The position numbers were made by a program, and so were the translations under genes. The notes beneath the pieces were generated by a model. That model did not search any database and was not told the DNA's origin. It worked only from the letters and a program-made list of their open reading frames with translations. From Deltaproteobacteria bacterium (GTDB taxonomy: Bacteria > Desulfobacterota > Binatia > UTPRO1), in contig JADLHM010000110.1 in assembly GCA_020848745.1 (NCBI GenBank), forward strand, positions 186,563-250,562: a stretch of 64,000 nucleotides of DNA. Direction: 5' to 3'. Positions 46,201 through 55,800 of this stretch are shown in pieces (position 1 is the stretch's first letter; each line of letters opens with the position of its first letter).

Positions 46201-47808
46201 CGGGTCGATCGGCGGGTTCGTGACCTGGGCGAAGAGCTGCTTGAAGTAGTTGAAGAGGAGCTGCGGCCTGTTCGAGAGCACCGCCAGGGGGGTGTCGGTG
46301 CCCATGGAGCCGACCGCCTCCTGGCCGTTCAGCGCCATCGGCGCCATGAGGAACTTCAGGTCCTCCATGGTGTAGCCGAACGCCTGTTGGCGGGTGAGCC
46401 GCTCCGCGTCCTCGTAGGGCGGCGGCACGCCGGCCGGCGGCTCGAGATCGTCGAGGCGCGTCAGGCTCTCGTCGAGCCAGCGCTGATACGGCTGGCGGCG
46501 CGCGATTGCGGCCTTGAGCTCCTGGTCGGCGATGATGCGGCCTTGTGCGAGGTCGACGAGGAACATGCGTCCGGGTTGCAGGCGTCCCTTGGCGACGACG
46601 TTCTCGGGCGCGATGTCGAGGACGCCGACCTCGGACGCCATGACGACGAGCCCGTCCTTCGTGACGACGTAGCGCGAGGGTCGGAGGCCGTTCCGGTCGA
46701 GCACGGCGCCGATGACGGTGCCGTCGCTGAACGCGATCGAGGCCGGGCCGTCCCATGCCTCGGTGAGGCACGCATGGTAGCGGTAGAAGGCCCGCTTTTC
46801 CGGGCTCATGCTCTCGTGCTTCTGCCACGCCTCCGGGATCATCATCATGACCGCGTGCGAGAGCGGCCGGCCGGTGTGGACGAGGAGCTCGAGCGCGTTG
46901 TCGAATGCCGCCGAGTCGCTGCCGCCCGGCGCGATGATCGGGAAGAGATTCTCGACGTCGTCGCCGAAGAGCGGGGAAGCGAACATGGACTCGCGCGCGT
47001 GCATCCAGTTCACGTTGCCGCGCAGCGTGTTGATCTCGCCGTTGTGCGCCACGTAGCGATACGGGTGCGCGCGGTCCCAGGAGGGGAAGGTGTTGGTGCT
47101 GAAGCGCTGGTGGACGAGAGCGAGGGCGCTCGTGAAGGCCGGATCGGTCAGGTCCTTGTAGAATTGCGCGATCTGATCCGGCAGGAGGAGGCCCTTGTAG
47201 TTCATCGTCCGAGTCGAGAGGCTCGGCACGTAGAATGACTCCGAATCGCGGAGCCCCGAGTCGCGCACGAGGCGTTCGACGCGCTTGCGGATCACGTAGA
47301 GCTTGCGCTCGAGCGCGGCCTGATCCGGTGTGGTGCGCCCGCGCCCGATGAAGATCTGCCGGATCTCGGGCAGCGACGCACGCGCCAGGGGGCCGCACTT
47401 GTCGGCGTCGACGGGCACGCGCCGCCAGCCGAGGAGCCGCTGGCCTTCGTCGCGGACCACCTTCTCGAACATCTCGAGACACTCGTTCCGCTCGTCGACC
47501 CGCTCGGGGAGGAACACCACCCCGGCGCCGTACTCGCCGAGCGGCGGCAGCGTGACGTCGAGCGCCGTGCAGGCCTTGCGGAGGAACGCGTCGGGCATCT
47601 GTGTCAGGATGCCGGCGCCGTCGCCCGTCAGCGGATCGCAGCCGCAGGCGCCGCGGTGGGTGAGGTTCGCCAGGATCTGCAGGCCCTGCTCGATGATCGC
47701 GTGCGACTTCTCGCCCTTCATGTTGACGACGAAGCCGACGCCGCACGCGTCGTGCTCGTGCATCGGGTCGTAGAGGCCTTGGCGTCCGGGGGGTCGCGTC
47801 GGGTGCAT
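43273..47808 (-). CDS. gltB: Glutamate synthase large subunit
   Basis: A 1511-residue amidotransferase. N-terminal Ntn domain with catalytic Cys22 ([10 protein letters not shown]), so a 21-residue propeptide is removed. Central domain about 430-750; FMN-binding synthase domain about 780-1180 with HDGGTGASP and the 3Fe-4S cluster in [10 protein letters not shown]-terminal GXGXG beta-helix about 1250-1490. AGGAGG site before ATG 47808. It hydrolyses glutamine and uses the ammonia to aminate 2-oxoglutarate. Follows an Lrp/AsnC regulator by 11 bases. Confidence 0.97.
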   Translation of the reverse strand: MHPTRPPGRQGLYDPMHEHDACGVGFVVNMKGEKSHAIIEQGLQILANLTHRGACGCDPLTGDGAGILTQMPDAFLRKACTALDVTLPPLGEYGAGVVFLPERVDERNECLEMFEKVVRDEGQRLLGWRRVPVDADKCGPLARASLPEIRQIFIGRGRTTPDQAALERKLYVIRKRVERLVRDSGLRDSESFYVPSLSTRTMNYKGLLLPDQIAQFYKDLTDPAFTSALALVHQRFSTNTFPSWDRAHPYRYVAHNGEINTLRGNVNWMHARESMFASPLFGDDVENLFPIIAPGGSDSAAFDNALELLVHTGRPLSHAVMMMIPEAWQKHESMSPEKRAFYRYHACLTEAWDGPASIAFSDGTVIGAVLDRNGLRPSRYVVTKDGLVVMASEVGVLDIAPENVVAKGRLQPGRMFLVDLAQGRIIADQELKAAIARRQPYQRWLDESLTRLDDLEPPAGVPPPYEDAERLTRQQAFGYTMEDLKFLMAPMALNGQEAVGSMGTDTPLAVLSNRPQLLFNYFKQLFAQVTNPPIDPIREDLVMSLKATIGREQNLFEETPDHCRQLELEEPVIDNEALAKIKSLDRDRLRTVTIPMLYRVADGGAGIEKALSVLCWEAEVAISNGATLLVLTDRGLDEENAPIPSLLATAAVHHHLIRAGTRTRCGLVIESGEPREVQHFSLLVGYGAGAINPYLAIETVTEMVRDGILKSVSEDDAVAHYLKAANKGILKVMTKMGISTIQSYRGAQIFEAIGLNRELIDAYFTNTASRIEGIGLDAIAAESRARHTRAYTVAPELDGQLDPGGHYQWRRRGEFHMYNPNSIAKLQHAVRAGSYALFKQYSAVVNDESRNLCTLRGLLKFRPSKSIPLDQVEPASEIVKRFKTGAMSLGSISREAHENLAIAMNRIGGKSNTGEGGEDPVRYERDPNGDSRRSAIKQVASGRFGVTSHYLVNADEIQIKMAQGAKPGEGGQLPGHKIDQYIAKIRYSTPGVGLISPPPHHDIYSIEDLSQLIHDLKNANNRARISVKLVAEVGVGTVAAGVAKAKADVVLISGHDGGTGASPLTSLKHAGIPWELGLAETQQVLVMNDLRGRIRVETDGQLKTGRDVAVAALLGAEEFGFATSALVASGCILMRVCHLNTCPVGIATQDPVLRKKYEGRPEHVVNLMMFLAEEVREIMAELGFRNLAEMVGRVDKLETREAIEHWKARGLDLTEILHRPEVAENVAIHAVTTQDHGLEGALDNRLIATCGPALEHRTPVEAAFPIRNVNRTVCTMLSAEVSRRHGAQGLPPETIRLTFSGSAGQSFGAFMAPGIAVTLEGDANDYFGKGISGGRIVVFPSRAATFAPEDNMIVGNVSLYGATGGEVFCRGQAGERFAVRNSGATAVVEGVGDHGCEYMTKGMVVVLGKTGRNFAAGMSGGVAYVYDVDDDFAGHCNRSMVELDPMQEEDFATVKDLIRRHHAYTGSSVASGILSNWSDAAALFKKVMPVEYRKVLAAAHLDSEASRLASV

Positions 47809-47819
47809 GGGTCGTCCTC

Positions 47820-48362
47820 CTAGTGCACGCCCTTCAAATGCAGGGCCTTCTCCGAGATCCGCCGGCCCCGTCGGGGAGCGGGCGCGGGCTCGATGACCGG
47901 GATCTGGCTGCGCTCCGTGTGGGTCGAGAGGACGACCATCGTCTCGGTGCGGACGACGCCTTCGATCGCGCGGATGCGGCTGATGAGCTCCTCGAGGGAC
48001 GACGTGTTGCGCGTCTTGGCCTTGAGGATCATCGTGTGGATGCCGGTCACGTGGTGACACTCGAGCACGTCGGCGAGCGACTCGATCTCGCGCTCGAAGC
48101 TGTCGATCGCGTGCGGATGGCCGGTCGAGACGCCGATGAAGGCGGTGATGTCCTTGCCGAGGCGTCGGGCGTCCACGACCGCCCGGTAGGCGGTGATGAT
48201 CCCGCCATCCTCGAGCTTCTTCACGCGCTCCAGCACCGACGGCGCCGAAAGGCCGACGCGCTCCCCGATCTTGGCGAGAGGCAGGCGGCAGTTCTCCTGC
48301 ATCAGGGTCAGGATCTGGCGGTCGATGTCATCGAGGTCAGGATGCTCTTCGCCTAATTTCAT
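47820..48362 (-). CDS. Lrp/AsnC-family transcriptional regulator
   Basis: A 180-residue feast/famine regulator. N-terminal winged helix: [44 protein letters not shown]-terminal RAM ligand-binding domain about 70-150 ([27 protein letters not shown]). A 25-residue basic tail follows. It is the first gene of the operon with gltB and gltD and probably senses an amino acid to control glutamate synthesis and itself. A later start than the frame's first Met is chosen: ATG 48362. Confidence 0.92.
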   Translation of the reverse strand: MKLGEEHPDLDDIDRQILTLMQENCRLPLAKIGERVGLSAPSVLERVKKLEDGGIITAYRAVVDARRLGKDITAFIGVSTGHPHAIDSFEREIESLADVLECHHVTGIHTMILKAKTRNTSSLEELISRIRAIEGVVRTETMVVLSTHTERSQIPVIEPAPAPRRGRRISEKALHLKGVH

Positions 48363-48391
48363 GAGGTGTCGCCCCCTGTCGGCCGAACAGA

Positions 48392-48418
48392 CGTATAGGC
48401 AGACCGACATTTTGTCAA
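48392..48418 (-). promoter_or_regulatory. Sigma-70-type promoter for the Lrp-gltB-gltD operon
   Basis: Minus strand: TTGACA at 48418-48413 (perfect -35) and TATACG at 48397-48392 (4/6 of the -10) with a 15-base spacer, in an A/T-rich patch that stands out from the surrounding GC. The spacer is shorter than the ideal 17, so an activator may help. It lies about 30 bases upstream of the Lrp ATG, leaving room for an autoregulatory Lrp site. Confidence 0.65.
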
Positions 48419-48549
48419 GTTTCATTAGGTTGGTGCCGCATCGTGCGATGTCCGCGCTTCGCCCGCGGCACGCCCGGGCGCGACCCGCGTACGGCCGGCT
48501 CGCCTCCCGCCGGGCGCGCCGCTACAGTCCGCGCCGAAAGGAGCGCCGC

Positions 48550-49059
48550 GTGATCCTCACCCATGACGTGATCCTGAACGAAATCGCCGAGGGGCGGCTC
48601 GTCATCGACCCCTTCGAGCCGAATCAGGTCGGTCCCGCATCGGTCGACCTCCACCTCGGCGACGAGATCCGCGTCATGCAGGGCGGGCCGCCCGTCATCG
48701 ACCTCGATGACGACGCCGACTACCGGACGGTGACGCAGGTGCGCCCCCTCAGGGAGCCGTACGTGCTGCAGCCCGGCGAGACGATTCACGGGATCACGCG
48801 CGAGCGCATCCACCTTCCTCCCGACGTGGGCGGTTGGCTCGAGGGCCGCAGCCGCTACGCGCGGCTCGGGCTCATGATCCACGTGACGTCGGGGTTCGTG
48901 GCGCCCGGCGTCGACAACCGGCAGGTGCTCGAGATGTCGAACGTCGCCGGCCGGCCCCTGCGGATCCGCGCTGGAATCCGTCTCTGTCAGATCGTCCTGC
49001 AACGCGCCGAGGGCTCGGCCGTCTACGCCGGCCGGTTCGCGGATCAACAGCGCATCTGA
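48550..49059 (+). CDS. dcd: dCTP deaminase
   Basis: A 169-residue trimeric enzyme that deaminates dCTP to dUTP (or also hydrolyses it, in bifunctional forms). Conserved: NQVGPASVDLHLGDEIRV, EGRSRYARLGLMIHVTSG and VLEMSN. The typical GRSSLARLG motif reads GRSRYARLG. Catalytic Glu and the HVT segment are present. GTG start with AAAGGAG site; the ORF upstream of it is not conserved. Divergent from the glutamate synthase operon. Confidence 0.85.
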   Translation: MILTHDVILNEIAEGRLVIDPFEPNQVGPASVDLHLGDEIRVMQGGPPVIDLDDDADYRTVTQVRPLREPYVLQPGETIHGITRERIHLPPDVGGWLEGRSRYARLGLMIHVTSGFVAPGVDNRQVLEMSNVAGRPLRIRAGIRLCQIVLQRAEGSAVYAGRFADQQRI

Positions 49060-49095
49060 GCCGACCGCGAGGGGCCACGCCGCGCGGAGCGGGGA

Positions 49096-49866
49096 CTATT
49101 TGGGAGGCATCCGCAGCGCGCCGTCGAGGCGGATCGTCTCGCCGTTCAGCATCGAGTTCTCGATGATGTGTCTGGCGAGGGCCGCGAACTCGGATGGCCG
49201 GCCGAGCCGAGACGGAAAGGGGATGCCGGCGCCGAGCGCGTCGCGATGCTCCTGGGGGAGGAGCGCCAGCATCGGCGTGTCGAACGTGCCGGGGGCGATG
49301 GTGCAGACGCGGATGCCGAGGGAGGCCAGGTCGCGCGCGATCGGCAGGGTCATGCCGACGACCCCGCCCTTCGACGCCGAGTAGGCGGCCTGGCCGATCT
49401 GGCCGTCGTACGCCGCGATCGACGCGGTGTTGATGATGACGCCGCGTTCCTTCTCCTCGTTCGGCTCGTTCGTGGCCATGGCGGCGGCGGCGAGCCGGAG
49501 CGTGTTGAAGGTGCCGAGCAGGTTCACCTTCAGCACCATGTGGAACATGTCGAGCGGGTGCGGTCCCTGCTTGCTGAGGGTGCGGAGCGCGATGCCGACG
49601 CCGGCGCAGTTCACGCAGGCGTTGACCTTGCCGAAGGCGGCGACCGTCTTGTCGACGGCGGCCTTCACTTCGTCCTCCGACGTGACGTCGGCGGGCGCGA
49701 AGACCGCCTGGTTCGCGCCGAGTTCCGCGGCGAGCTTCTCGCCCGGAGACTGAGGCCGGTCGAGGATGGCGGCGCGGCCGCCGCCGGCCACGATCGTGCG
49801 AACGGTCGCCTCACCGAGGCCGGACGCACCACCGGTCACGATCGCCACTACACTGTCGAGCTTCAT
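49096..49866 (-). CDS. SDR, 3-hydroxyacyl-CoA dehydrogenase type-2/HSD10-like
   Basis: A 256-residue NAD-dependent short-chain dehydrogenase. [10 protein letters not shown] cofactor motif, [28 protein letters not shown] with Ser, Tyr and Lys of the active site, and the [10 protein letters not shown] and [12 protein letters not shown] segments typical of the HSD10-type family, which oxidises 2-methyl-3-hydroxybutyryl-CoA and similar short branched CoA esters. Strong AGGAGG ribosome site. A role in isoleucine or fatty acid breakdown is likely but the substrate is not proven. Monocistronic by spacing. Confidence 0.85.
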   Translation of the reverse strand: MKLDSVVAIVTGGASGLGEATVRTIVAGGGRAAILDRPQSPGEKLAAELGANQAVFAPADVTSEDEVKAAVDKTVAAFGKVNACVNCAGVGIALRTLSKQGPHPLDMFHMVLKVNLLGTFNTLRLAAAAMATNEPNEEKERGVIINTASIAAYDGQIGQAAYSASKGGVVGMTLPIARDLASLGIRVCTIAPGTFDTPMLALLPQEHRDALGAGIPFPSRLGRPSEFAALARHIIENSMLNGETIRLDGALRMPPK

Positions 49867-49944
49867 GAAATTCCTCCTGCGTCGATGCGGGTTGGCTCAG
49901 ATCCCTAGCGGATCGGCCGACCCTTCGCCACGGGCGCCGGGCGC

Positions 49945-52125
49945 TCACACGGGGAGCAGCAGGACGGCGACGGGGCAGGGCGCTTCGGCGAGCACGGCCT
50001 CGACGTGCGTTCCGAAGAAGGCGCGGCGGGCGTGAGGCCGCGTCGCGGCTCCGAGGACCATGAGGTCGGCGGTGGCCGCCGCGTGGAGCAGCGCCCGCTC
50101 GACGTTCGCGGCCTCGATCATCTCGGTGCGGACGGCCACCCCCGCGTTCGCTCCCCGCTGCTGCACGTCGGCGAACATGACCTCGACGGCGGCCGTCGTT
50201 TCGGCGCGGACCTCGGCCGCGCGCGCGCGGCCGAAGATGGTGAAGGACGACTCGATGACGTGGAGCGCGGTCACGGCGCCGCCGACGCGCGCCGCGTAGA
50301 GCATCGCGAGCTCCACGGCGGCGCGCGCGTAGGGGCCGTCGCGTACCGGCAGGAGGATGCGCGGCGGCGCGGCGCTCGCGTCGGCGCGTCCGGGGAGATG
50401 GCGCTCGGTCGGTCCGCTCCGCACGACGAGCAACGGGCAGGGCGTCGCCGCGGCGATCGCCCGGACGTACTCGCCCCCGAGCGGATGCCGGCGCGTGGCC
50501 TCCGAGGCGCCGAGGACCATGAGGTCGTAGCTGCGCGCCGCCTCGCGCAGGATGACCTCGGCGGCGGGATCGCCGCTGTCGGTCTTGCGGGTCAGCGCCG
50601 GCGCCCCGGCCGCGCGCGCGAGCCGATCGAGCTGGTCGAGATGCGCGGCGCGCGGCGCGCCGGCACGGCGCGCGCCTCCGAAGAAGCGCCGCGGCGTGCG
50701 TTCGACGTGGAAGGCGACGACGCTCGCCGCCGGATCGCCCGCGACGAGCGGGCCGATCAGCTCCATCGCGCGCTCGGCGTTCTGACCGCCGCTCGTCGGC
50801 AGCAGCACCTTCAGTCCGGCGGTGGGCAGCAGCGCCTGCGCGCGCTCGGCGTGGAGACGCAGGCGCTCCGCCTCGTCGGGCGCCACCGGAATGTGCCGGG
50901 TGGTCCAGCGCAGGAGCGGTCCCGCGATCGCCGACGTGAAGATCGCGACCATGACGATCGCCGCGTACATGGGTCCCGTCAGAATCCCGAGCGACAGGCC
51001 GACGAGCGCGATCACGAGCCCGATTGCACCGCGCGCGTTCATGCCGCCGCCGATCGCGAGTGCCTCCCAGAACCCGAGCCCGCTCCAGTAGGCGCCGGCA
51101 CCGGCGCCCACGAGCTTGCCGGCGCACGCGACCGCGATCACCGCCAGCGTCGCGCCGAGCTCGACGCCGTGCGCCAGGTCCACCTTCAAGCCGGCGTACG
51201 CGAAGAAGATGGGGGCGAAGACCGCGAGGAGCGGTGCTTCGAGCTGCTCGAGCGTGGCCTTGCGGAGCCGCGGCGATCTTCCGATCACGAGACCCGCCAC
51301 GAAGGCTCCGAACACCGCGTGGATGCCGATCGCCTCCGTGATCGCTCCGAAGAGGAGCGCGATCACGATGACGGTGCTCATCATCGCGTGGCGCAGCTCG
51401 ACGCGGTCGTCGATCCATTGCAGCAGTGCGTGCACCGCGCGCGCGCCCGCGATCCACACGAGCGCGACGAAGGCAACGGTGCTCGCCAAGGCGAGCGCGA
51501 CGCTGCTCACGCTCAGCTCGCCGCGGGTCGCGATGCCGGCGATGACCGACAGGAGCAGCCACCCGGTCGTGTCGTCGGTGACGCCGGCGCCGAGGATCAC
51601 GACGCCGACGTTCCGCCGCATGAGATCGAGGTCGGTCAGGATGCGCGCGATCACCGGGATCGCCGAGACGGAGAGCGCGGTCGCGAGGAAGAGCGCGAAG
51701 ATCAGGCGGTGGTCCGGAGCGACGAGCAGCCGCTCGGGGAGTACCCACCCGAGCGCGAAGGCGGTCGCGAAGGGCACGACCATGCCCAGGACCGAGGCGT
51801 AGAAGGCCGCGCGGCCGAGGTTCCGCAGCACGTCGATGTCGGTTTCGAGCCCGGTCATCAGGAGGAGCCAGATCATGCCGAGCCAGGCGATGACCTCGAG
51901 GAGCTGGAACTGCAGCGGGTCGCGCGGGAAGAGGGCCAGCTGCAGCGTAGGGGCCGCGAGCCCGAGGACGGACGGCCCGAGGAGGAACCCGGCGATGAGC
52001 TCGCCGATGACCGGCGGCTGCCCGAGGCGTCGGAAGACCTCGCCGAGCACGCGCGCGGCCGTCAGCAGGAGGGCCAGCTGCAGGAGGAACGTCAGCAGCG
52101 TGTGCGGTTGGATCCCCGGGGGCAT
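49945..52125 (-). CDS. KefB-type cation/proton antiporter fused to two universal-stress domains
   Basis: A 726-residue protein. Residues 1-400 are a CPA2 antiporter with about 12 helices (GQPPVIGELIAGFLLGPS, GMNARGAIGLVIAL). Residues about 430-570 and 580-725 are two universal-stress-protein folds (VVAFHVERT; LMVLGASEATRRHP; TALHVIESS; LMVLGAATRPHARRAFFG). The USP domains can bind ATP or act as sensors, so the transporter may be gated by a nucleotide or stress signal. Classical KefB has a TrkA-N domain, absent here. A longer upstream frame is not conserved; ATG 52125 starts at the first helix. Confidence 0.87.
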   Translation of the reverse strand: MPPGIQPHTLLTFLLQLALLLTAARVLGEVFRRLGQPPVIGELIAGFLLGPSVLGLAAPTLQLALFPRDPLQFQLLEVIAWLGMIWLLLMTGLETDIDVLRNLGRAAFYASVLGMVVPFATAFALGWVLPERLLVAPDHRLIFALFLATALSVSAIPVIARILTDLDLMRRNVGVVILGAGVTDDTTGWLLLSVIAGIATRGELSVSSVALALASTVAFVALVWIAGARAVHALLQWIDDRVELRHAMMSTVIVIALLFGAITEAIGIHAVFGAFVAGLVIGRSPRLRKATLEQLEAPLLAVFAPIFFAYAGLKVDLAHGVELGATLAVIAVACAGKLVGAGAGAYWSGLGFWEALAIGGGMNARGAIGLVIALVGLSLGILTGPMYAAIVMVAIFTSAIAGPLLRWTTRHIPVAPDEAERLRLHAERAQALLPTAGLKVLLPTSGGQNAERAMELIGPLVAGDPAASVVAFHVERTPRRFFGGARRAGAPRAAHLDQLDRLARAAGAPALTRKTDSGDPAAEVILREAARSYDLMVLGASEATRRHPLGGEYVRAIAAATPCPLLVVRSGPTERHLPGRADASAAPPRILLPVRDGPYARAAVELAMLYAARVGGAVTALHVIESSFTIFGRARAAEVRAETTAAVEVMFADVQQRGANAGVAVRTEMIEAANVERALLHAAATADLMVLGAATRPHARRAFFGTHVEAVLAEAPCPVAVLLLPV

Positions 52126-52220
52126 CGAGCCGCACGATTCTAGGGAAGCGGTCGGGAGAGGTCGAGGCGGGGTGGCCCGCGGCGCCGTTCGCGCGGTGGC
52201 CCGCGGCGCCGGCGCGCGCG

Positions 52221-52622
52221 TCAGGCTCGCGAGGGCAATCCGGCGAACCAGGCGAGGATCGCCGGGTTCTCGTGGCGAGGATAGGTGTGGGAGAGGTCGG
52301 GAATCTCGCGATACACGAGGTGCGCGCCGGCCGCGGCGAGCGTGTCGCGCGCCAGGCGCGCCAGCGCGTCCGCCGCCGATGCGAGCGGCGCTGCGAAGCG
52401 TCCGGCGATCGCGGCGGCGAGCTCGGCGGATCGGCTGGGCGCGAGACGCTCGGCCGCGTCCTCCATCGCGGCCCGCAGCTCCGCGGCGACGACGCTCGCG
52501 GCGAGCGCCGCGCGCAGATACGCGAGCTCGGTGCGCGCGCGGGCGTTCTCGTCGGTCAGCGCCGCCTCCCGGGGAGTCGCGCTTCGCGCATGGGCGACAG
52601 TGGCGTGCGCCGAGTCGCCGAG
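52221..52622 (-). pseudogene. Possible remnant of a hydrolase C-terminus
   Basis: The frame from 52622 to 52221 is open for about 133 codons. Its last 32 codons read LVYREIPDLSHTYP and ILAWFAGLPSRA, resembling the end of an alpha/beta-hydrolase (with the catalytic-type His). The upstream part is Ala-rich and has no nucleophile elbow (GxSxG), so a full enzyme is lacking. The only ATG is at 52466. Either a small helical protein or a decayed hydrolase; weak. Confidence 0.3.
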
Positions 52623-52692
52623 TCAACGCGGCCCCGGTTGCCTGTCGTCGGTCCCGGTTGCCTCGCGTGCAGCGATCTGCGACAGCCGCATC

Positions 52693-53214
52693 ATGGCGGG
52701 ACCCCCGCATCTCCTCATGCTCTTGCGGCACGCGATCGCGGAGGATCGCAGCGACAGCGGTCGCGATCGGGATCGTCGGCTGACCGGCGAGGGCAAGCGC
52801 AAGCTCCGCGACGTGGTCGCGGGCATGCGGGCGCTCGACCTGCCGGTGGAGCGCGTGGTGTCGAGCCCGCTCGAGCGCGCGCGCGAGACCGCCGAGATCG
52901 TCGCCGAGGGCTACGGACTCGACGACGGCGTCGACGTGTCGCCCGCGCTCGCGCCCGGCGCCGGTCCCGACGCCGTGCTCGCCGCGCTCGCCGAGGTCGG
53001 ACGGCCGAGCGGTGTGGTGCTGGTGGGACACGAGCCCGACCTGGCCGCTCTCGCGTCGACGCTCCTCACCGGTAGCCCGGGGCTGGTGGGCATGGGATTT
53101 CGCAAGGCCGGGCTCGCCGGCATCGTCGTCGCGACGCTGCCGCCGCGCAGCGCGGGCGCGCTCGAGTTCTTCCTGACGCCCGGACAGCTCCGGCGCATCG
53201 GCCGCGGCGGCTGA
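52693..53214 (+). CDS. sixA: SixA-like phosphohistidine phosphatase
   Basis: A 173-residue histidine phosphatase: RHG-type motif LLRHAIAEDR near the N-terminus with catalytic His, RVVSSPLERARETAEIV, and the second His in LVGHEPDL. SixA removes phosphate from His on Hpt domains of phosphorelays. With three sensor kinases starting about 2.6 kb downstream, a role in tuning them is conceivable but not proven. Monocistronic. Confidence 0.85.
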   Translation: MAGPPHLLMLLRHAIAEDRSDSGRDRDRRLTGEGKRKLRDVVAGMRALDLPVERVVSSPLERARETAEIVAEGYGLDDGVDVSPALAPGAGPDAVLAALAEVGRPSGVVLVGHEPDLAALASTLLTGSPGLVGMGFRKAGLAGIVVATLPPRSAGALEFFLTPGQLRRIGRGG

Positions 53215-53426
53215 CCGCAGCGCATCGCGCCGCGGAGCGTCGCACGGGGCGCGGCGCAGCGCCGCACCACAACCGATAGCGCTCGCGATGACGTTCGATC
53301 GCAAGCGTCGTCCCGACGCCATGCGATCTGCCGTGCCGTTCCCTTGGACGGTCGCTTGGAAACTTGCTTGTGCGTACGTGCGTGCGCTAGGTTGCGCCAC
53401 CCCCCGGAGAAAGTGACGTTTCGCGC

Positions 53427-54689
53427 TTGCGGCGAGTGGTCATTACCGGCCTCGGTTGCATCACCCCTTGTGGCATCGGCGTCGAAGAGACCTGGGATGC
53501 GGTCGTTCGCGGGCGTTCGGGCACCAAACCGATCACCTCGTTCGACGCGAGCGGGTGTCACAGCCGGGTCGCCGGAGAGATTCCCGATTTCCGCGCGGAT
53601 GATTTTCTCGCGCGCCGCGAGGTGCAAGCCTTCTCGCGCTGCCTCCATTTCGGTTTCGCCGCCGCGCGCATGGCGTGGGAGGACGCGCGCGCCACGGATG
53701 CGCTCGACCGCGATCGCGTCGGAGTATGCATGGGGAGCGCGGTGGGCGCGATCAGCCGGAACATCACCGACGGGCTGACGTTCGACGAGCGGGGCATCGA
53801 GCGCGTGCATCCGATGTGTCCGTTGCAGTATCCGGGAAGCCTGCCCGCCGAGGTGGCGATCGCGCTCGGGTTGCGCGGGCCCACGTACGCGATCTCGACG
53901 GCCTGCACCGCCGGCGCGGACGCGGCGGGTCTCGCGCTCGGGCTCATCGCCTCCGGCATGCTCGATGCCGCGATCGTCGGCGGGAGCGATGCACCGATCT
54001 TTCCGCTGCTCTTTCACTCGTTCGATCGCTTGCAGGTCGTGTCGCGCTTGAACGATCCGCCCGAGCGGGCGTCGCGTCCCTTTTCGCGTGACCGCTGCGG
54101 GTTCGTGTTGTCGGAGGGAGCGGGCGCCGTGGTGCTCGAGGCGGAGGAGGTCGCCCGTGAGCGGGGCGCGCGCGTGTACGCGGAGCTCGCCGGGTTCGGC
54201 GCGAGCTCCGACGCGCACCATCACCTGCATCCGGCGCCGGACGGCCGTCAGGGCGCGCGCGCGATCGAGCAGGCATTGCGGTACGCCGGCGTCGGTGCCG
54301 ACGAGATCGACTACGTCAACGCCCACGGGACCGGCACCGTCAAGAACGACGTCGTGGAGACGTCGATCCTGAAGCAGGCGTTGGGCGAGCACGCCTATCG
54401 CCTCCCCGTGAGCTCGTCGAAGTCGATGCTCGGCCACATGATCGGGGCCGCCGCCGCGGTCGAGCTCATCATCTCGACGTTGAGCATCCACGCGGCGATC
54501 GTGCCGCCCACCATCAACGTCGTCGAGCCGGATCCCGAGTGCGATCTCGACTACGTGACCGACGGCGCCCGCGCCCTCGCTCCACGCGTGGTCCTGTCGC
54601 CGTCGTTCGGATTCGGATCCAGAAACGCCGCCCTCGTGGTGCGGAGGTACGAGACTGGAGGACACCGTCGTGGACAGCCTGAGTCGTAA
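53427..54689 (+). CDS. Beta-ketoacyl-ACP synthase, FabF-type
   Basis: A 420-residue condensing enzyme with the Cys-His-His triad: Cys160 (TACTAG), His300 (NAHGTGT), Lys332 and His337 (KSMLGHMIGAAAA). It starts with a TTG at 53427, giving MRRVVITGLG; no clean ribosome site is near, though GGAG is about 20 bases upstream. It overlaps a small ACP gene by 20 bases and is followed by an acyltransferase. Such a trio lies outside the main fab cluster and suggests a dedicated lipid or polyketide product. The C-terminal about 10 residues (TGGHRRGQPES) are a tail beyond the family norm. Confidence 0.9.
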   Translation: MRRVVITGLGCITPCGIGVEETWDAVVRGRSGTKPITSFDASGCHSRVAGEIPDFRADDFLARREVQAFSRCLHFGFAAARMAWEDARATDALDRDRVGVCMGSAVGAISRNITDGLTFDERGIERVHPMCPLQYPGSLPAEVAIALGLRGPTYAISTACTAGADAAGLALGLIASGMLDAAIVGGSDAPIFPLLFHSFDRLQVVSRLNDPPERASRPFSRDRCGFVLSEGAGAVVLEAEEVARERGARVYAELAGFGASSDAHHHLHPAPDGRQGARAIEQALRYAGVGADEIDYVNAHGTGTVKNDVVETSILKQALGEHAYRLPVSSSKSMLGHMIGAAAAVELIISTLSIHAAIVPPTINVVEPDPECDLDYVTDGARALAPRVVLSPSFGFGSRNAALVVRRYETGGHRRGQPES

Positions 54690-54924
54690 GGTTCGAGACA
54701 TCATCGCCATCGAGCTCCAGCTCGATGTACGGAAGGTCGTACCCGACGCGCGGCTGCGTCAGGATCTCGGGATGGATTCCGTGGCGGCGCTCAACATCCT
54801 GTTCGCGGCCGAGGAGACCTTCGGAATCGATGCGATCGATGTGACCGAGCTGGCTTCGGTATCGACGGTCGCCGACGTCGAGACGTTGGTGCGGCAGCTC
54901 GTCGGACTGCTGCGCGCGTCCTGA
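54670..54924 (+). CDS. Acyl carrier protein
   Basis: An 84-residue four-helix carrier. Ser37 in LGMDSVAAL is the phosphopantetheine site. It starts with GTG at 54670 inside the ketosynthase 3' end, so the two are translationally coupled. The sequence is acidic (IELQLDVRKVVPDARL) and typical of type II carriers. It would hold the growing acyl chain for the ketosynthase and deliver it to the next gene's acyltransferase. Confidence 0.92.
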   Translation: MDSLSRKVRDIIAIELQLDVRKVVPDARLRQDLGMDSVAALNILFAAEETFGIDAIDVTELASVSTVADVETLVRQLVGLLRAS

Positions 54925-54933
54925 GGCGGCCCC

Positions 54934-55683
54934 TTGGCGAATCCCGCGAGTCCGCTGCGTCAGCCCGCGCGTCTACGCGAGAGCGGGCTGCCGCCGGTGT
55001 CCCGCATAGGGGGCGCCGATCTCGCGCTCGCGCGCGGGGTGCTGGCGTATCTGCGTCTCGTGGCGCGCTCCGTGTCCTGGGGCTGGGTCGATCGCGACGG
55101 GCGGCCCCTCGATGATCGAGATGTGGATCCGCGCCTGGGAGCGATGCGGCACCGCGAGAAACCGACGCTTCTGACCTATTACATCGCCGATGCGCTCGGT
55201 GTCGCGACGCTCGCGCTCGTGCACGACGCGTTCCTCCAATGGATGCGGGTGTCGCGGTGCATCGTCGACGATACGTTGGCCGGCCGCGTGAGCGCTTCGA
55301 TCATCGACCGTCTCGGCGGACGCTTTACGGTGCTGCCGCTGCCCGGTGATCCGGAGCGGGTGCGCGGGGTGTACGAGGTGATCCGAGCCGGCGGCTCCTG
55401 CGCGTTCCCCGTCGACGGCGGCGGCCCGTACCGGGAGGTCGGTACGGGCGTCGTGGCGTTGGCGGCGTCGCTCGGCGCGAGCATCGTCCCGATGTCCGCC
55501 TCGCTCTCGCCCGCGGTGAGCTTCGCGCCGCAGTCGCGCGTCCGCGTGCCGATACCGAAGGGTCGCCTGGTCGTCGCGATGGGGGACGAGGTGCAAATCG
55601 GACGTGGCGCCGATCGCCGGGCCGTCGCCGCCGCATTGCGGGACACGCTCGACCAGTTGTCCGTCGCAGCGCGCGCCGACTGA
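54934..55683 (+). CDS. Membrane-associated acyltransferase, DUF374/LpxL-like
   Basis: A 249-residue protein beginning with TTG 54934, ten bases after the ACP stop. Residues about 135-205 fit the acyltransferase/DUF374 pattern: CAFPVDGGGPYREVGTG, LAASLGASIVPMSASL and VRVPIPKGRLVV. A hydrophobic stretch about 30-50 may be a membrane anchor. The classic HX4D motif is not obvious (an HDAFLQWM stretch near residue 95 is a candidate). It would transfer an ACP-bound chain made by the neighbouring ketosynthase, making a specific lipid. Confidence 0.55.
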   Translation: MANPASPLRQPARLRESGLPPVSRIGGADLALARGVLAYLRLVARSVSWGWVDRDGRPLDDRDVDPRLGAMRHREKPTLLTYYIADALGVATLALVHDAFLQWMRVSRCIVDDTLAGRVSASIIDRLGGRFTVLPLPGDPERVRGVYEVIRAGGSCAFPVDGGGPYREVGTGVVALAASLGASIVPMSASLSPAVSFAPQSRVRVPIPKGRLVVAMGDEVQIGRGADRRAVAAALRDTLDQLSVAARAD

Positions 55684-55800
55684 CGCCGGATCGGCCGCGC
55701 GTGTGAAGTGACATGCGACTTGGGCGCGGTCTTTACGATTGCGCATTGAGCGTAGCGACGGGCGCCGTGTACCGTGGGTCGGGGGGGTGTGGAGCAGCGC

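Noticed and set aside
44644..47238. Long plus-strand frame opposite gltB
   Set aside because: Shadow of gltB with Asp/Val/Arg-rich composition and no recognisable domain.
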